From NCBI GenBank assembly GCA_009859145.1, contig VRVR01000055.1, positions 17,534-81,533 on the forward strand: a stretch of 64,000 nucleotides of DNA, read 5' to 3'. The translations under genes were made by a program, and so were the position numbers. This document shows, in pieces, positions 49,401-58,607 of the stretch. Positions within the stretch are counted from its first letter, which is position 1. Each line of letters starts with the position of its first letter. Origin of the DNA: Andalucia godoyi (taxonomy: Eukaryota > Discoba > Jakobea > Jakobida > Andaluciidae). The notes below the pieces were generated by a model. The model searched no databases and was not told the origin of the DNA. It worked only from the letters and a program-made list of their open reading frames with translations.

Positions 49401-50861
49401 AACAACGTCAGTGTCTGCACTCCTTGCGCTGTTGGAACGTACCCTGTGGCTGGATCTGCGAGCTGTGCGCAATGCTACCCGGGGTGGTTTGCACCAGGGT
49501 TTGGCAACGGAGGCTGCAGCCCATGCCCAGCAGGAACCTACACGGGCATCTACGCAAGCGGGGCTTGCGATGCGTGCCCAGTAGGAACGTACTCGCCAAC
49601 TGCATCACCATACTGCACGACCTGCAGCAGCGGAGTCTCCAGCGTGGACAGAGCTCCGCGGTGCAATGTCTACAATGTTTCCGAGACTGCACTGTCGCCG
49701 ACGGAACTGTCGCTGCTGGTGACAGACTGGCAGTGTGCGTCGCACCAGCTGAGCTCGTCGAATGCCTCCCTTGCTGTGTATGCGACATGGAATCGTCAGG
49801 CAGTGTCCGTGGAATCGTTTGCCTCGTGCAACGTCAGCACATTTGAAACGCTGCCGACTGCGAGCATCAAAGGAGAGTCGCTGAGCCTGGCGCTGAATAT
49901 GACAACGCTCACGTCGGCAAGCGCTTGGTTTGTGCAAGGCGCAAAGTGTTTCGTCTGCATGCGTGGATCCGCGGCAGGCAGTGCCTGGATTGCGCTGTCA
50001 GAGACGGAAGTAGTCGCCGAGAATTCGGAGGTGCTGGTAGGTGCTATTGCTCCCGGCCAGCCAAAGTTCGTTTCCACACCATCGTTCGCAACCGCCGGCG
50101 CACGAACCGTCGAAATCACTGTCACGGTGACCGGAGGCACGGTGGATGCATATCTGTCGACATCGAATCCATCGCCCTCTTCGGCGAGCTGGGAGGTCAT
50201 GCAGCGCATCGAGTCGACAACGGCAACACTATCGATCCTTGCGAGCGGGCCGGTGTACGTCGGTCTGTACAATCCAACGCCGTTGTCACCTGTTCCGGTT
50301 CTGCACTCTGTCCGCAGCTCCGGATCACAACCGACTGTGACGGTTTTCTATGCGCTCCGGAGCCCTTCTTCACCATCGTCTGACGGAAGCGGATCGGGGT
50401 CACTGTCTGCAGGAGACATTGCTGCAATTGTTTTGGTACCTCTGGTGGTCCTCGGCGCCCTTGTCGTTGGAGTCTGGTTCTGGAAACGGCGCAAGTCCGC
50501 AGCTCTGCCTTTATCTCCCGTCATCCCCATGCTTGACATGAGCACAGACGATGCGGAGTGTGGATCATCATCGAATGTTGCAGAATGCAAGATGTCGTCG
50601 AGCATTGACGTCTCTACCGTCATCGTGGAGACGGAAGCGGCGCCAGAGAAAGAAAACGTCGTCAGTGAAGAGTCGCGAATTTCCGAGCCAGAGACGAGCA
50701 TCAGTGCGGCGGAAATGGTGCCCGACACTGGTTTGAACGAAAAGTCGGCTCCTTCGAATTGTGAAGAACAATCGAACTTTGATTGTACGCCACTCCAGGA
50801 GAGAGACTCGGGAATTGCTGAGGATGTCGCTGCTGCAGACCCTCCGCCTGCCGCTGAGTAG
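46401..50861 (+). CDS. receptor-like protein: propeller, cysteine-rich stalk, one TM
   Basis: 1,486 residues from a true ATG. Signal peptide (LIWLLLCIGIRVVTA). Residues ~25-375 hold seven repeats of about 50 residues with a V/I-Y-V-A-F ... F-x-G-x-x-W-x-x-V-G pattern, fitting a seven-bladed beta-propeller. Residues ~385-1080 are some two dozen cysteine-rich GCC2/GCC3- (TNFR/ephrin-receptor-) like units of the form C-x-x-C-x-x-G-T/S-Y/F. A Ser-rich beta region follows to ~1335, then one TM (IAAIVLVPLVVLGALVVGVWFW), a basic stop-transfer WKRRK and a ~119-residue acidic, Ser-rich tail without a kinase. NxS/T sites are frequent. Type I cell-surface protein, probably for recognition or adhesion. 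G+C rises in the second half. Confidence 0.82.
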   Translation: MRILIWLLLCIGIRVVTADFGWNPQGPLGLPGAPQRPWSMVVGPDNVTYVAFSDMLPPFNGKLHVMKFDGSDWVDIGSAPMSNSGATFTSMAISPVDNKIYVAFQDGAYQSRFSVATFNGTGWQYVGPPGSLTASGGITTIGVNKVGDIYALILEAATPVTRQPYVRKFNGATWSMLGTYLYNDSTEYTSLAFNAAGNPYAAFTAGTSSDGYVSRWTGSAWEILPDKFSAHVQALQLQLDAADSPYIAYNQPFSNYPGNGSYVKRWNGSDWDIVGGSFAPGQVVFLAFAIDKHGNLFVGYPDQSYSLLNRLAVVVQQWNGSVWSLVGGTYAYPEFNVVNCEVYLGTPLNATVVVGFIDMTPSYAVRPVVMQYSNITWCEPGYFRHSTYYNCSVCPAGTFSVGGSAYCTPCLAGTYSSEGASNCTVCAAGSYNSNQMSVSCTLCLVGRSSLPGSTSCTNCLSGYHSPVAGTPACLPCPSGSFASAPGTVNCTLCPSGKYSQSNSSSTCQNCVAGTYNPIVGANSSSSCLPCAAGSYSAVSASSTCIGCPAGTASLKIAANTSLTCVSCGSGSYATTNGSTVCTLCDAGTASAAIGANRSNTCQPCIPGSYAPFNGSATCAICPPGTFVNVSSATSCSPCAAGYYSSTNGTVNCESCVAGTYSAVTGANSSSICTPCAQGSFASFNGSSGCMSCPQGTFGNSTSSTSASSCYACPAGSFSTTTGSSTCTLCASGTFGNTTGGTSNASSCYTCPKGSYSPVSGSTSCTLCATGTYNNRTGATSSAACTLCPGGTFGNTTGGSSVQSCHACAPGSFSSSAGATNASTCVKCPIGSYSTSKGLMSCTLCSAGTSNNATGSSSTSACTSCSAGSYATAAGSAACTPCSAGTYNPKTGSTNNASCLLCPAGTFNPSNGSTNATSCIPCAVNSFSSSAGSATCTACSTGQCAPAVGSTSCGACTCAPGQYRVSATACAQCPAGTWQSLPDQQSCYYCPFGQTSSVVGANNVSVCTPCAVGTYPVAGSASCAQCYPGWFAPGFGNGGCSPCPAGTYTGIYASGACDACPVGTYSPTASPYCTTCSSGVSSVDRAPRCNVYNVSETALSPTELSLLVTDWQCASHQLSSSNASLAVYATWNRQAVSVESFASCNVSTFETLPTASIKGESLSLALNMTTLTSASAWFVQGAKCFVCMRGSAAGSAWIALSETEVVAENSEVLVGAIAPGQPKFVSTPSFATAGARTVEITVTVTGGTVDAYLSTSNPSPSSASWEVMQRIESTTATLSILASGPVYVGLYNPTPLSPVPVLHSVRSSGSQPTVTVFYALRSPSSPSSDGSGSGSLSAGDIAAIVLVPLVVLGALVVGVWFWKRRKSAALPLSPVIPMLDMSTDDAECGSSSNVAECKMSSSIDVSTVIVETEAAPEKENVVSEESRISEPETSISAAEMVPDTGLNEKSAPSNCEEQSNFDCTPLQERDSGIAEDVAAADPPPAAE

Positions 50862-51333
50862 AACCCCGTAAATCTCCTAGATACGCTCCATCTCATTCAA
50901 AATCAAACTGTGAAGGACACTTCTGGAGATCGCTTTTGAGAGAAACTACAAAGGATGCGTGATATGTTCGAGGAAAGTCGTCAGGGCACTGCTTCCGGAG
51001 CTGCATACACGACGGCGCCGAAGCACGTTCCGTCTCTTGTTCCAGCTTCTCCTTCAATTCTCTTTGTTGTCACGTGAATCCTGGAGTGGCGATCTATTTC
51101 CGCACATGCACACCACGATTGGGATGATTTTCACATTACGCCAGCGATTTCAAGCTGCCAGGTCCACAGAAATATCTAGAAATGCTTGATGAAGGACGCC
51201 ACTTCGTTCGTCAAATCTGTTCTTCTCACGATTTTATGCTACCAAATGTTCAGCACCACGATGTCGTCCGCACTTGGAAAGGAAGTAGCTGCAACTGTTC
51301 AATCTGGAGCATGATTGACACTTTCAATTTTAC
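50862..51333. other. convergent intergenic, no gene recognised
   Basis: Lies between the stops of two convergent large genes; only short frames without domains. Confidence 0.4.
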
Positions 51334-54300
51334 TCACGCGTGCAATTCATCCTCTTCTAGCAGACCGTCGTTCAGTGACTCGTGGCTAACTAGCTTCTCT
51401 CGCTTTCTCCGTCGTCGTCGAAAGTGAAGAATTAGCATCGCAATGACAATAGCCGAAAATCCAATGTTCAACAGAAAGACGAATATTCCTGCTCCAATGA
51501 CATCCTGCACGCCAAGAACTTGTGATTGCACAGAGCACACGAGATTCACAAGCAGAATACCAAGCGAGATGATCTCGAGGGAGTTCTCGACACTGCGATG
51601 ATACGGGGCTGCGACTGCCTGTGCAATTGTGGCAGACACCAAAACACTGGCAACCAACGTCGCGCGGTATTCGGAGAGTGGTGGAATGGTGACGTATGCA
51701 GAGACAAAGAAGACTCGCCGAATTGTCACGACGAGTTCCCACCATCGTCTATCCGGTCGATACGAGCCAAACAACAATGAGTAGACGAACATCCTACGTG
51801 TATCCGCTTTCGCATTCCTGGACAGTACACCACTGCGCCATACAAGGAATGACAAGACGCCCGGGACCACCAAACAGTAGATCACAAGAAGTACGGAAGA
51901 AGCAGCTCGCAATGTCGACGAGCACTGTTCGTTTGGATAGAATACGAGGTACGATTTGCCATCGCCTGCGTCCGTTGTGCATGACAGGGAGGCAAGAATA
52001 GCAGAGACCGCAGACATGAACAGAAACAGAAACAAGAAAATAGCAGATCGGCGACACCGGTCCATCCATTCGGATTTCATTGCAAGCGAAGATTGTCGCA
52101 GAAGAAATGCTCTCGCAGACCAAATGAGCACAACAAGACACGCTGCGATCACAGGAGCTGTCACCGAAAAGATGTAACCGGACATGTAATGCCAGGAGGT
52201 GAAGAAGCACTCTGGCCCGGCGATCGTCATTGTCGTCATGGATGACGCTCCATGCGTGACGAGGGACATTCCATCTGGCATGGGAGCTCGAATAAAGAAC
52301 AGCGCTTGCCAAAAGAACAGCAGCACCTTGACAAGCCCAGAAGAAGACGATCCAGACAAAAACGACCACACCACTAGTCCGATCACCGCGAGGGCTGTAA
52401 ACATCGCGAAAAACGTCAGACCAACCGAGTCCGGGCATTCTGCGCATCGGTCGCCACTGCGAAAATACCCTGACGAACAGGCGGAGCACAGACGTCCTTC
52501 ATACCCGGTCTTGCACGGTCCTCCTGGAGTTGCATCGCATGGCGTCAAATCTGTTCCAGCCAATGGGCAAATTTCGATAGTTTTCGGATAGGATACATTA
52601 TTCATCATCTGCAAGTACGTCACAGAGGGAGATGCATAGTATCCCTTTTGGGCAATAATATTCCCGCTATCTCGAAATGCAAGAGAGAGATTTCCGAATG
52701 GAATGGCAGCTTCACTGCTGTAAGAACATTCCGCATTCGACAAACATCGTGTGCAATTTGGAGGCTTGCCGTAGAAGCCCGGGCGGCACACACAGTTCTC
52801 GTAGTCGAAGAAAGCCGGATCAGCCTGGAATGCCAATCGGCCAATCTTTGCCTGCACGCACGACATGCTGGTGCTGTAAGGATAGTCGGTTGTGGGGTCG
52901 TATTGGAATTGCTTCCAGTTCGTATAGGAGATCTGTGATTTGCGAGCGTTGGAATTGTTGCGAATGTCAAATGACGATAACAATGGAAGAGAAAGTACCA
53001 TACCAAGACTTGTGGAAAGGTCGTTAGAAGAGACATCCAGATTGGAGAGGCCTGGAAGAAATGGGAGAAATGAAAACCAAGGAAGTGGTGGCCCACTGCA
53101 GATGCCTCTCGAAGTCTGGACTGACGTGGAAGGAAAGTGCGCTGGAAGTTTTGCATCTTTCAAAATCAAAGATGTCAATGAATATGCTGACGTGCTCGAA
53201 CACAGTTCGCAATACCTGTAATTAACAACTCCAGGTACGCCAGTAATTGTGTTGCCAGACAGGTCTACAGCCTGCAAATTTGCGACAACATCGATAACAG
53301 ATCCTGCTGGAGACAGGTAATTACATGCATACACAGGAAACGCATCCTTGAAGTGGTTGTATGCAAGGGAGAGAGAACGCAGAGAAGTCGCAGAGACAAA
53401 CACATTCACTGGAAACGTAGGACCCAGCATATTGTAGCTCAAGTCCAGTGACAGCAACGACGGAAATCCGGACATGCTTTCGAATGGAAATTGAGAAATG
53501 CGGTTGTTCGAAAGATCGAGTTGAATCATGGATACCGATGTGCAGTTCGGAAACGATGTGAAATTGTTGCTTCCCAAGAAAACAAATGATAATCCAAGTT
53601 GATCGCATAAGCACGACGGAATCACTCCTGCTAAAACATTTCCGTGTAAATTCAACGTTGTTAAGCTCTGGCCAAGAGATTCGCACTTCAAGGTTCCCAT
53701 AAGACGGTTTCCGTTCAGCAGAAGCTGCTGAAGATGCGACAACCTACCCAATGATTCTGGAATAGATCCCGTCAATTGATTGGATGCCAGGCTGAGCTGC
53801 TGAAGCTGTGACAGGCTACTTAGCGTCTCAGAAATCGAACCGATTAGCTGATTGGAATTCAAATAAAAGTGCCGAAGTTGTGATAGAGAGCCGAGTGACG
53901 CAGGAATTGTTCCTGTAAGCCGATTCGAATACAGATACAAATGGAGAAGCTGTGACAAATTACCCAAGGACTCGGGAATCGAGCCCGTCAGCTCATTCGA
54001 ATACATGTACAAGTACTGAAGATGTGACAGATTACCCAAAGACTCAGGAATCGAGCCAGTCAGGCAATTCGAAGACAGTGCCAATTCTTGAAGCTGCGAC
54101 AGGTTACCCAGTGAAGAAGGAATTAATCCACTCAACTCGTTCGAATATAATCCTAAGACCTGAAGTAGGAATAGATTGCCCAGTGAGGATGGAATCGATC
54201 CTGTCAGCTGGTTAGAATACAAATCCAATCTTAGAAGTTGTGATAGATTGCCTAACGAAAGAGGGATGGAGCCGCATAGCTGGTTGGAATACAAAAACAA

Positions 54301-55227
54301 TATTTGAAGCTCCGACAACTCGCCCAAGGTCGCCGGAATCGACCCCTTCAACTGATTCGAGGATAGATCCAACAATCGAAGCCGCAACAGATCACCGAGC
54401 GACGCTGGAATGGTGCCATTTAATTGATTTTCACTCAAACTGATGTTCACGATTCGTCCTGTTGAATCACAATCATAACCTCCAAGCGAAGGAGAACAGC
54501 ATGCCCAAGAGAAATTGAAAGGCAATGACCGGCCCCAGTTGATAGGCTGCCAGTTTGGTCCGTTAGTAGTCTTGTACAAGTCGGTGAGTGCCGCACAATC
54601 TGCCGCATACGACATCGAGGATGAACGGATCAATTCTTGAGAAATGCTCTTATTCGCACCTCGCAGTTTCAGAGAAGTGTATATCGGAGACTGACCGTGT
54701 ACCTGCTCGTGTCGATACAGATTTGTGAAAGGACGATCTTTGATGGTCTGTCGTCGAACAGCCTCGATAGGACGTAAATTACTGTGCACGGCGAACTCTT
54801 GAAACACGTTTTCCTTGTTTCGAACCCTGCCAGAATCCTGCTCAAACACCAAGCGTGACGCTGTATTCGGTTTCTCAGACGCAGTGAGATGCCATCCCGA
54901 ACTATGTCGAAACTGAAGAATCAGTCCTGCTACAAATCCGAGGACGCTCTCTTCCACTAAAGCAAGAGTCGATGATTCAAACTGTGATTCCAACGACGAC
55001 CACCACGTAGCATTTCCGACGGTTGTCTGAAGCAAGATTCGTGGGAAGTCCAATCCACGTAAGGAAAATCCAAAAGCTTCTTGGGAAATCTGTTTTGCGA
55101 CATCTCTAGGAAGTATTCCAATCTTCCCATTAAATTCGATGTTACTGGAAGTGCCACCGACATGCGCGGCGGCAGCAATGAAAAGCAGAGAAATGAGTGA
55201 CGAGAGAAGTTCGAGACACAGAAGCAT
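51334..55227 (-). CDS. LRR membrane protein with polytopic C-terminus (LRR-2)
   Basis: 1,297 residues from the ATG at 55225-55227; an upstream TTG adds five codons and is not needed. Signal peptide (LLSSLISLLFIAAAA); unrecognised region to ~200; plant-type LRR cap with paired cysteines (ACCSPSLGGYDCD); about ten near-identical 24-residue repeats (L..L.LYSNQLTGSIP..LGNLSQ) and several degenerate ones to ~640. Then come a cysteine-rich, EGF-like segment (CVCRPGFYGKPPNC; GPCKTGYEGRLCSAC) at ~790-935 and six to eight membrane spans (about 940-1265) with a short cytosolic tail. The only intact full-length copy in the window. LRRs of this type bind peptides or surface molecules; instead of a kinase it carries a multi-span domain, so signalling or channel function is open. 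Confidence 0.85.
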   Translation of the reverse strand: MLLCLELLSSLISLLFIAAAAHVGGTSSNIEFNGKIGILPRDVAKQISQEAFGFSLRGLDFPRILLQTTVGNATWWSSLESQFESSTLALVEESVLGFVAGLILQFRHSSGWHLTASEKPNTASRLVFEQDSGRVRNKENVFQEFAVHSNLRPIEAVRRQTIKDRPFTNLYRHEQVHGQSPIYTSLKLRGANKSISQELIRSSSMSYAADCAALTDLYKTTNGPNWQPINWGRSLPFNFSWACCSPSLGGYDCDSTGRIVNISLSENQLNGTIPASLGDLLRLRLLDLSSNQLKGSIPATLGELSELQILFLYSNQLCGSIPLSLGNLSQLLRLDLYSNQLTGSIPSSLGNLFLLQVLGLYSNELSGLIPSSLGNLSQLQELALSSNCLTGSIPESLGNLSHLQYLYMYSNELTGSIPESLGNLSQLLHLYLYSNRLTGTIPASLGSLSQLRHFYLNSNQLIGSISETLSSLSQLQQLSLASNQLTGSIPESLGRLSHLQQLLLNGNRLMGTLKCESLGQSLTTLNLHGNVLAGVIPSCLCDQLGLSFVFLGSNNFTSFPNCTSVSMIQLDLSNNRISQFPFESMSGFPSLLSLDLSYNMLGPTFPVNVFVSATSLRSLSLAYNHFKDAFPVYACNYLSPAGSVIDVVANLQAVDLSGNTITGVPGVVNYRYCELCSSTSAYSLTSLILKDAKLPAHFPSTSVQTSRGICSGPPLPWFSFLPFLPGLSNLDVSSNDLSTSLGMVLSLPLLSSFDIRNNSNARKSQISYTNWKQFQYDPTTDYPYSTSMSCVQAKIGRLAFQADPAFFDYENCVCRPGFYGKPPNCTRCLSNAECSYSSEAAIPFGNLSLAFRDSGNIIAQKGYYASPSVTYLQMMNNVSYPKTIEICPLAGTDLTPCDATPGGPCKTGYEGRLCSACSSGYFRSGDRCAECPDSVGLTFFAMFTALAVIGLVVWSFLSGSSSSGLVKVLLFFWQALFFIRAPMPDGMSLVTHGASSMTTMTIAGPECFFTSWHYMSGYIFSVTAPVIAACLVVLIWSARAFLLRQSSLAMKSEWMDRCRRSAIFLFLFLFMSAVSAILASLSCTTDAGDGKSYLVFYPNEQCSSTLRAASSVLLVIYCLVVPGVLSFLVWRSGVLSRNAKADTRRMFVYSLLFGSYRPDRRWWELVVTIRRVFFVSAYVTIPPLSEYRATLVASVLVSATIAQAVAAPYHRSVENSLEIISLGILLVNLVCSVQSQVLGVQDVIGAGIFVFLLNIGFSAIVIAMLILHFRRRRRKREKLVSHESLNDGLLEEDELHA

Positions 55228-55312
55228 TTCTTGAAATGACAAATTGTTTGCATGCTACGTAACAGATGATATTTTTAAGAACTGGAAAAGAACAAAGGCA
55301 GCAGAAATCCAG

Positions 55313-55633
55313 CTAGGAATCGGTCAGGTTAATTTTCTGTTCCGCCAATTGGCATTGTGAAGCGCCTTCCGAAAAAAGACACGCAACAAAAACCGAAGTT
55401 TTGGCATCAAGTGATGCAGGTTGTCCAACGTGCAGGACAGCAGACCTACTTGCGATGCAGTGCACAACGTTTCTTCGTGCCACCTGGAAACCGTCGTTTG
55501 GAGTGCAAGAAACCGCGTTGCCGTTGAGGGATAGTCTGCGAAAACTTTGCGGACACACATTGCCCCTCCAGTTTGAAAGCAAAATCGTGCAAAGCACAAT
55601 CAATACTGCGTGATTCGCAGTCGCATTCCGCAT
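55313..55633 (-). other. ORF directly after the 7TM-b stop, doubtful
   Basis: A 106-codon frame whose ATG immediately follows the stop of the 55634-56449 gene in the same frame. The start resembles a signal peptide (AVLIVLCTILLS), the rest matches nothing. It may be a small secreted protein or merely an open 3' flank. Confidence 0.25.
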
Positions 55634-56449
55634 TTAGGACTCATCAGTCTCGGAATCCCGATGCTCTGGAGAAAGGAGAACTGTTTGTAGTCCGGAGCTC
55701 GGAGGCGCATCAAAGACAGATGAGTCTCTCCAGTACGTCGACGCAAGCTTCCTTTCAGAGACGATGACAAGACGATTGGGCCATATGATTTTGAAAATAT
55801 ACACTTGAAGCAAAATCGGATAGAGCTTGAGTCGGAGTACGATTGCAATCAGGAAAAAGAAGCGAAGGCCGACGGAATTTGCGTGACTCTGCAACCATCC
55901 AGAAAATTCGAATAACAGATTGATCACTGCTAAGACGAACATCAGAAGACATAGAGACAAATATGCAAATCTTAGTTGCCACAACTTCACGTGGTGATGA
56001 CGAACAGCGTAGTACCACAAAGCATCAACATACGCGAATGCGGCTGCTAAAAAGGAATATGTCAAAACAATAGCGACTTCATCAATGACCATAAAAGCCG
56101 GACTTCTCAAGATTCCGGAGAGCGGAAGAAAGGCAAGATCTACTCCACACAGCACAACAATCAGAACGATGTTGTATTTCACAAACCAAGAATGCAGATG
56201 GCCAACACCGTTGCGAGCGGCTTCACGCCCCCACACAACAAAAAGACACGTGAATAATGCGCAAAAACACACATAGAATGCGCCGAAAACGCTACCTGCA
56301 AGAAGAAACAAGGAATTGTCTTCTTCAGAACTTGGGAAAAGGATAACTAGCCCGTACAGCACTGCTCCAAGACAAAACAAAGCAAAACTACAAATGAAAA
56401 CTACGGAGCCTGAAGTGCTCCAAAATGATATTTTATTCAGCCTTTGCAT
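55634..56449 (-). CDS. polytopic membrane protein, family 7TM-b
   Basis: 271 residues from a true ATG, about seven hydrophobic spans (VVFICSFALFCLGAVLYGLVI, VVLCGVDLAFLPLSG, LSLCLLMFVLAVINLLF, FFFLIAIVLRLKLYPILL) and a hydrophilic tail of ~45 residues. Paralog of the 30517-31365 gene: shared NLLFEFSG/N, IVLRLK-x-YPIL, KIIWP/KIIHP. The copies differ at most other positions, so the duplication is not recent. Both stand near members of the larger expanding families, but no functional link is visible. Confidence 0.65.
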   Translation of the reverse strand: MQRLNKISFWSTSGSVVFICSFALFCLGAVLYGLVILFPSSEEDNSLFLLAGSVFGAFYVCFCALFTCLFVVWGREAARNGVGHLHSWFVKYNIVLIVVLCGVDLAFLPLSGILRSPAFMVIDEVAIVLTYSFLAAAFAYVDALWYYAVRHHHVKLWQLRFAYLSLCLLMFVLAVINLLFEFSGWLQSHANSVGLRFFFLIAIVLRLKLYPILLQVYIFKIIWPNRLVIVSERKLASTYWRDSSVFDAPPSSGLQTVLLSPEHRDSETDES

Positions 56450-56729
56450 TCAGGTTGTTTCATAGTCTCCAAAGAAATAAGCAAATGTCCATCTTCAAGT
56501 TTGTTTTCCACCCACTTGTCAATGCAAAAAGGAGGGATGGAAATCAAAGGTTCAAATAAGAGGAGTCCATGAAAACGGATACTCATAGCATCCGAGGGAA
56601 TCGGGAAATTTTCGAACTATGCTTTTCTCTCTTGGCCTCATTCCTGCTCGATTCTTCTTTTTCCCCATGTTTCCCCTTTTCTTTTCTATTTCCGTTCTTC
56701 TATCTCCCCCTTGTTAAACCACCAGTGCA

Positions 56730-58607
56730 ATGGATCCAAATCTTGAAAATCAGGAGCTTCGAGAGCAACTCAAGCAGGCCAAACGCGAGAAAGAGGTCGC
56801 TCAGGCAGCCTTTGAACACGAACGTCTTGAGAAAGAGAGAGAAAGACGAGAGAAAGAGAAAGAGCGCCAAGAAAAGGAGAGGGAGCGCCAAGAAAAGGAG
56901 ATAGCGCAACAAGAGACGGAGAGGGAAAGACAAGAAAAGCAGAGGTCGCAAATCAAGCAGCAGTGGCTGGCAGATGAACTGCAGAAATCAAGAATCGAAA
57001 CATTCCTCATCGGGCTCTCGCGAGACCTGTTGGCTGTCGGATCATCTTCACGCAGTCGGGGAACAAATCTATGCACCTCAAGGGCCACTCTTCAGCAGCT
57101 CTTCGCCTTTGTTCAGTGTTCTCTTTTGCATTGGAATGATTTCCAAGCACTCTGGAATGACACCGTAGGAAGTTTATCTCTTGACTGTCCTGAGCCACCG
57201 CTGCAGGATCAATTTCGCTTGTTTTTCACTCGGTTTCTTTCCAAACACGGCGATGTGCACATGGTCGATTTTTCGAGAAGCGGTCTGTATGGACTGATCC
57301 AGCGTGTGGACTTGCTGTTTTGCCGAGGACGGTTTGCTACGCGATTGGCCACGTACTTTCAAGCGTGCCTTGTGGGAGAGCTCAAAGGATCTAGCGGCGA
57401 ACATGCCGAGGAGAAGTTGGAGGAGGCTGTTCGGCAAGTGTACCAACGCTTTGCTCACATGGTCGAAGAGTGTGGGATACGCCGGCGTTCGTACTGGGGA
57501 TTTGCCTGCAATCGCACGTCTATCGTCTTCCTGCATCTGCGCATTCTGCCGACTAGCAACGGCTGGGACTATGATTTGATGCAAACAAATCCTGTTGCAC
57601 TGGACACCGAGGGTTTGTACGCGCTGTGCACGTTGTTGTCGTTTGACTCTCACACACTGTGTTCCTGGGACGGAGAAGCTCCGCTCGTCGTGTCCGCTGC
57701 ATCATCTCCAATTGTTTCTTCATTACGAATTGCACATCAAGTTGAGCTTACCGGAATGCTACAGCGTGGACCTGTACATGATGTGGGAGAACCGGAAGCA
57801 GTCGAGGTTGCGACAGGTGTGGTGGATCAGACGACTCCAGTTGTCGTGAAGAGCTTTCCCCCTTCGAAGCTGGGTGATATGGAAATAGAACGAAGTGTGT
57901 TAGTAGAACTTTCTACAATCGACTGGGGCGATCGCAAGTACTGGGTGCCGTCCCTTGTGCTCGCCGAGCAGTCCGAGCGTGGCGGTGTTCTATGCACCGC
58001 TCCTGTGGGAAATCCTCTGCCACTTGCATCGTGCTTTGCAGAGCGTATGGTTCCTTATTGCACGGAGCTTCTTCTTCAGCTGACGTCCATCGTGACGAAT
58101 TGCCAAGAGAAGGGCATCTACCACATGGACATTTGTCCTCAGAACATCGTCCTTCTGAGCGAGCCTCTCAACGAATTTCTGTTCCCAGTATGCTTGATTG
58201 ATTGGGGCGGTGCTTCGTTTATGCAAAAGCGAAATGACGAGTTTCACTACCATTCTGCGTTCTCGCCCCATTGGCTGGATGCAGTGACGTCGTTGGCCGA
58301 TCTGTCTGATGGCGAGCGACTGCAGGTCTGCTTGCAACAAGCCATTCTGACGACAATGTACATTGCATTCGGCGACGTGCTCTCGTGGTTACCGCCAATG
58401 GCCATTGTTCTTGATAAGAAGAAGAATCTGCAACAAGACTCTCATACGCACGTGCTGACGAAACACGACCTCTTTGAGATTCGAAGAGAAATCATCGGCA
58501 ATCTGTTGAATGCGCCGCTCCATCCGCCGTTGTTGGCTCCAAACTCGTCGTTCTCGTGTTCACACGCTCCTCGAGGCTCGTATGCACCTGTCTCGTCGTT
58601 GTACTGA
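56730..58607 (+). CDS. coiled coil-nuclease-kinase family protein, copy F, with replaced C-terminus
   Basis: 625 residues from an ATG (MDPN start, unlike MSSS in A, B, D). Long Arg/Glu/Lys coiled coil ~8-85. Nuclease-like domain: D194 (QRVDLLF), E217-L-K219, Q236. Kinase-like domain: K374 (VVVKSF), YHMDICPQN (D467, N472), LIDWGG (D491). Similarity to copies D and E stops near residue 603 (about 58538). The last ~22 residues are read from the antisense strand of the neighbouring DUF4246-like fragment, replacing the usual ~25-40 residue end (FFQQL...LF-L-ER). The lost part lies outside the kinase-like core, so activity may survive. Upstream DNA lacks the A/D promoter block. Confidence 0.75.
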   Translation: MDPNLENQELREQLKQAKREKEVAQAAFEHERLEKERERREKEKERQEKERERQEKEIAQQETERERQEKQRSQIKQQWLADELQKSRIETFLIGLSRDLLAVGSSSRSRGTNLCTSRATLQQLFAFVQCSLLHWNDFQALWNDTVGSLSLDCPEPPLQDQFRLFFTRFLSKHGDVHMVDFSRSGLYGLIQRVDLLFCRGRFATRLATYFQACLVGELKGSSGEHAEEKLEEAVRQVYQRFAHMVEECGIRRRSYWGFACNRTSIVFLHLRILPTSNGWDYDLMQTNPVALDTEGLYALCTLLSFDSHTLCSWDGEAPLVVSAASSPIVSSLRIAHQVELTGMLQRGPVHDVGEPEAVEVATGVVDQTTPVVVKSFPPSKLGDMEIERSVLVELSTIDWGDRKYWVPSLVLAEQSERGGVLCTAPVGNPLPLASCFAERMVPYCTELLLQLTSIVTNCQEKGIYHMDICPQNIVLLSEPLNEFLFPVCLIDWGGASFMQKRNDEFHYHSAFSPHWLDAVTSLADLSDGERLQVCLQQAILTTMYIAFGDVLSWLPPMAIVLDKKKNLQQDSHTHVLTKHDLFEIRREIIGNLLNAPLHPPLLAPNSSFSCSHAPRGSYAPVSSLY

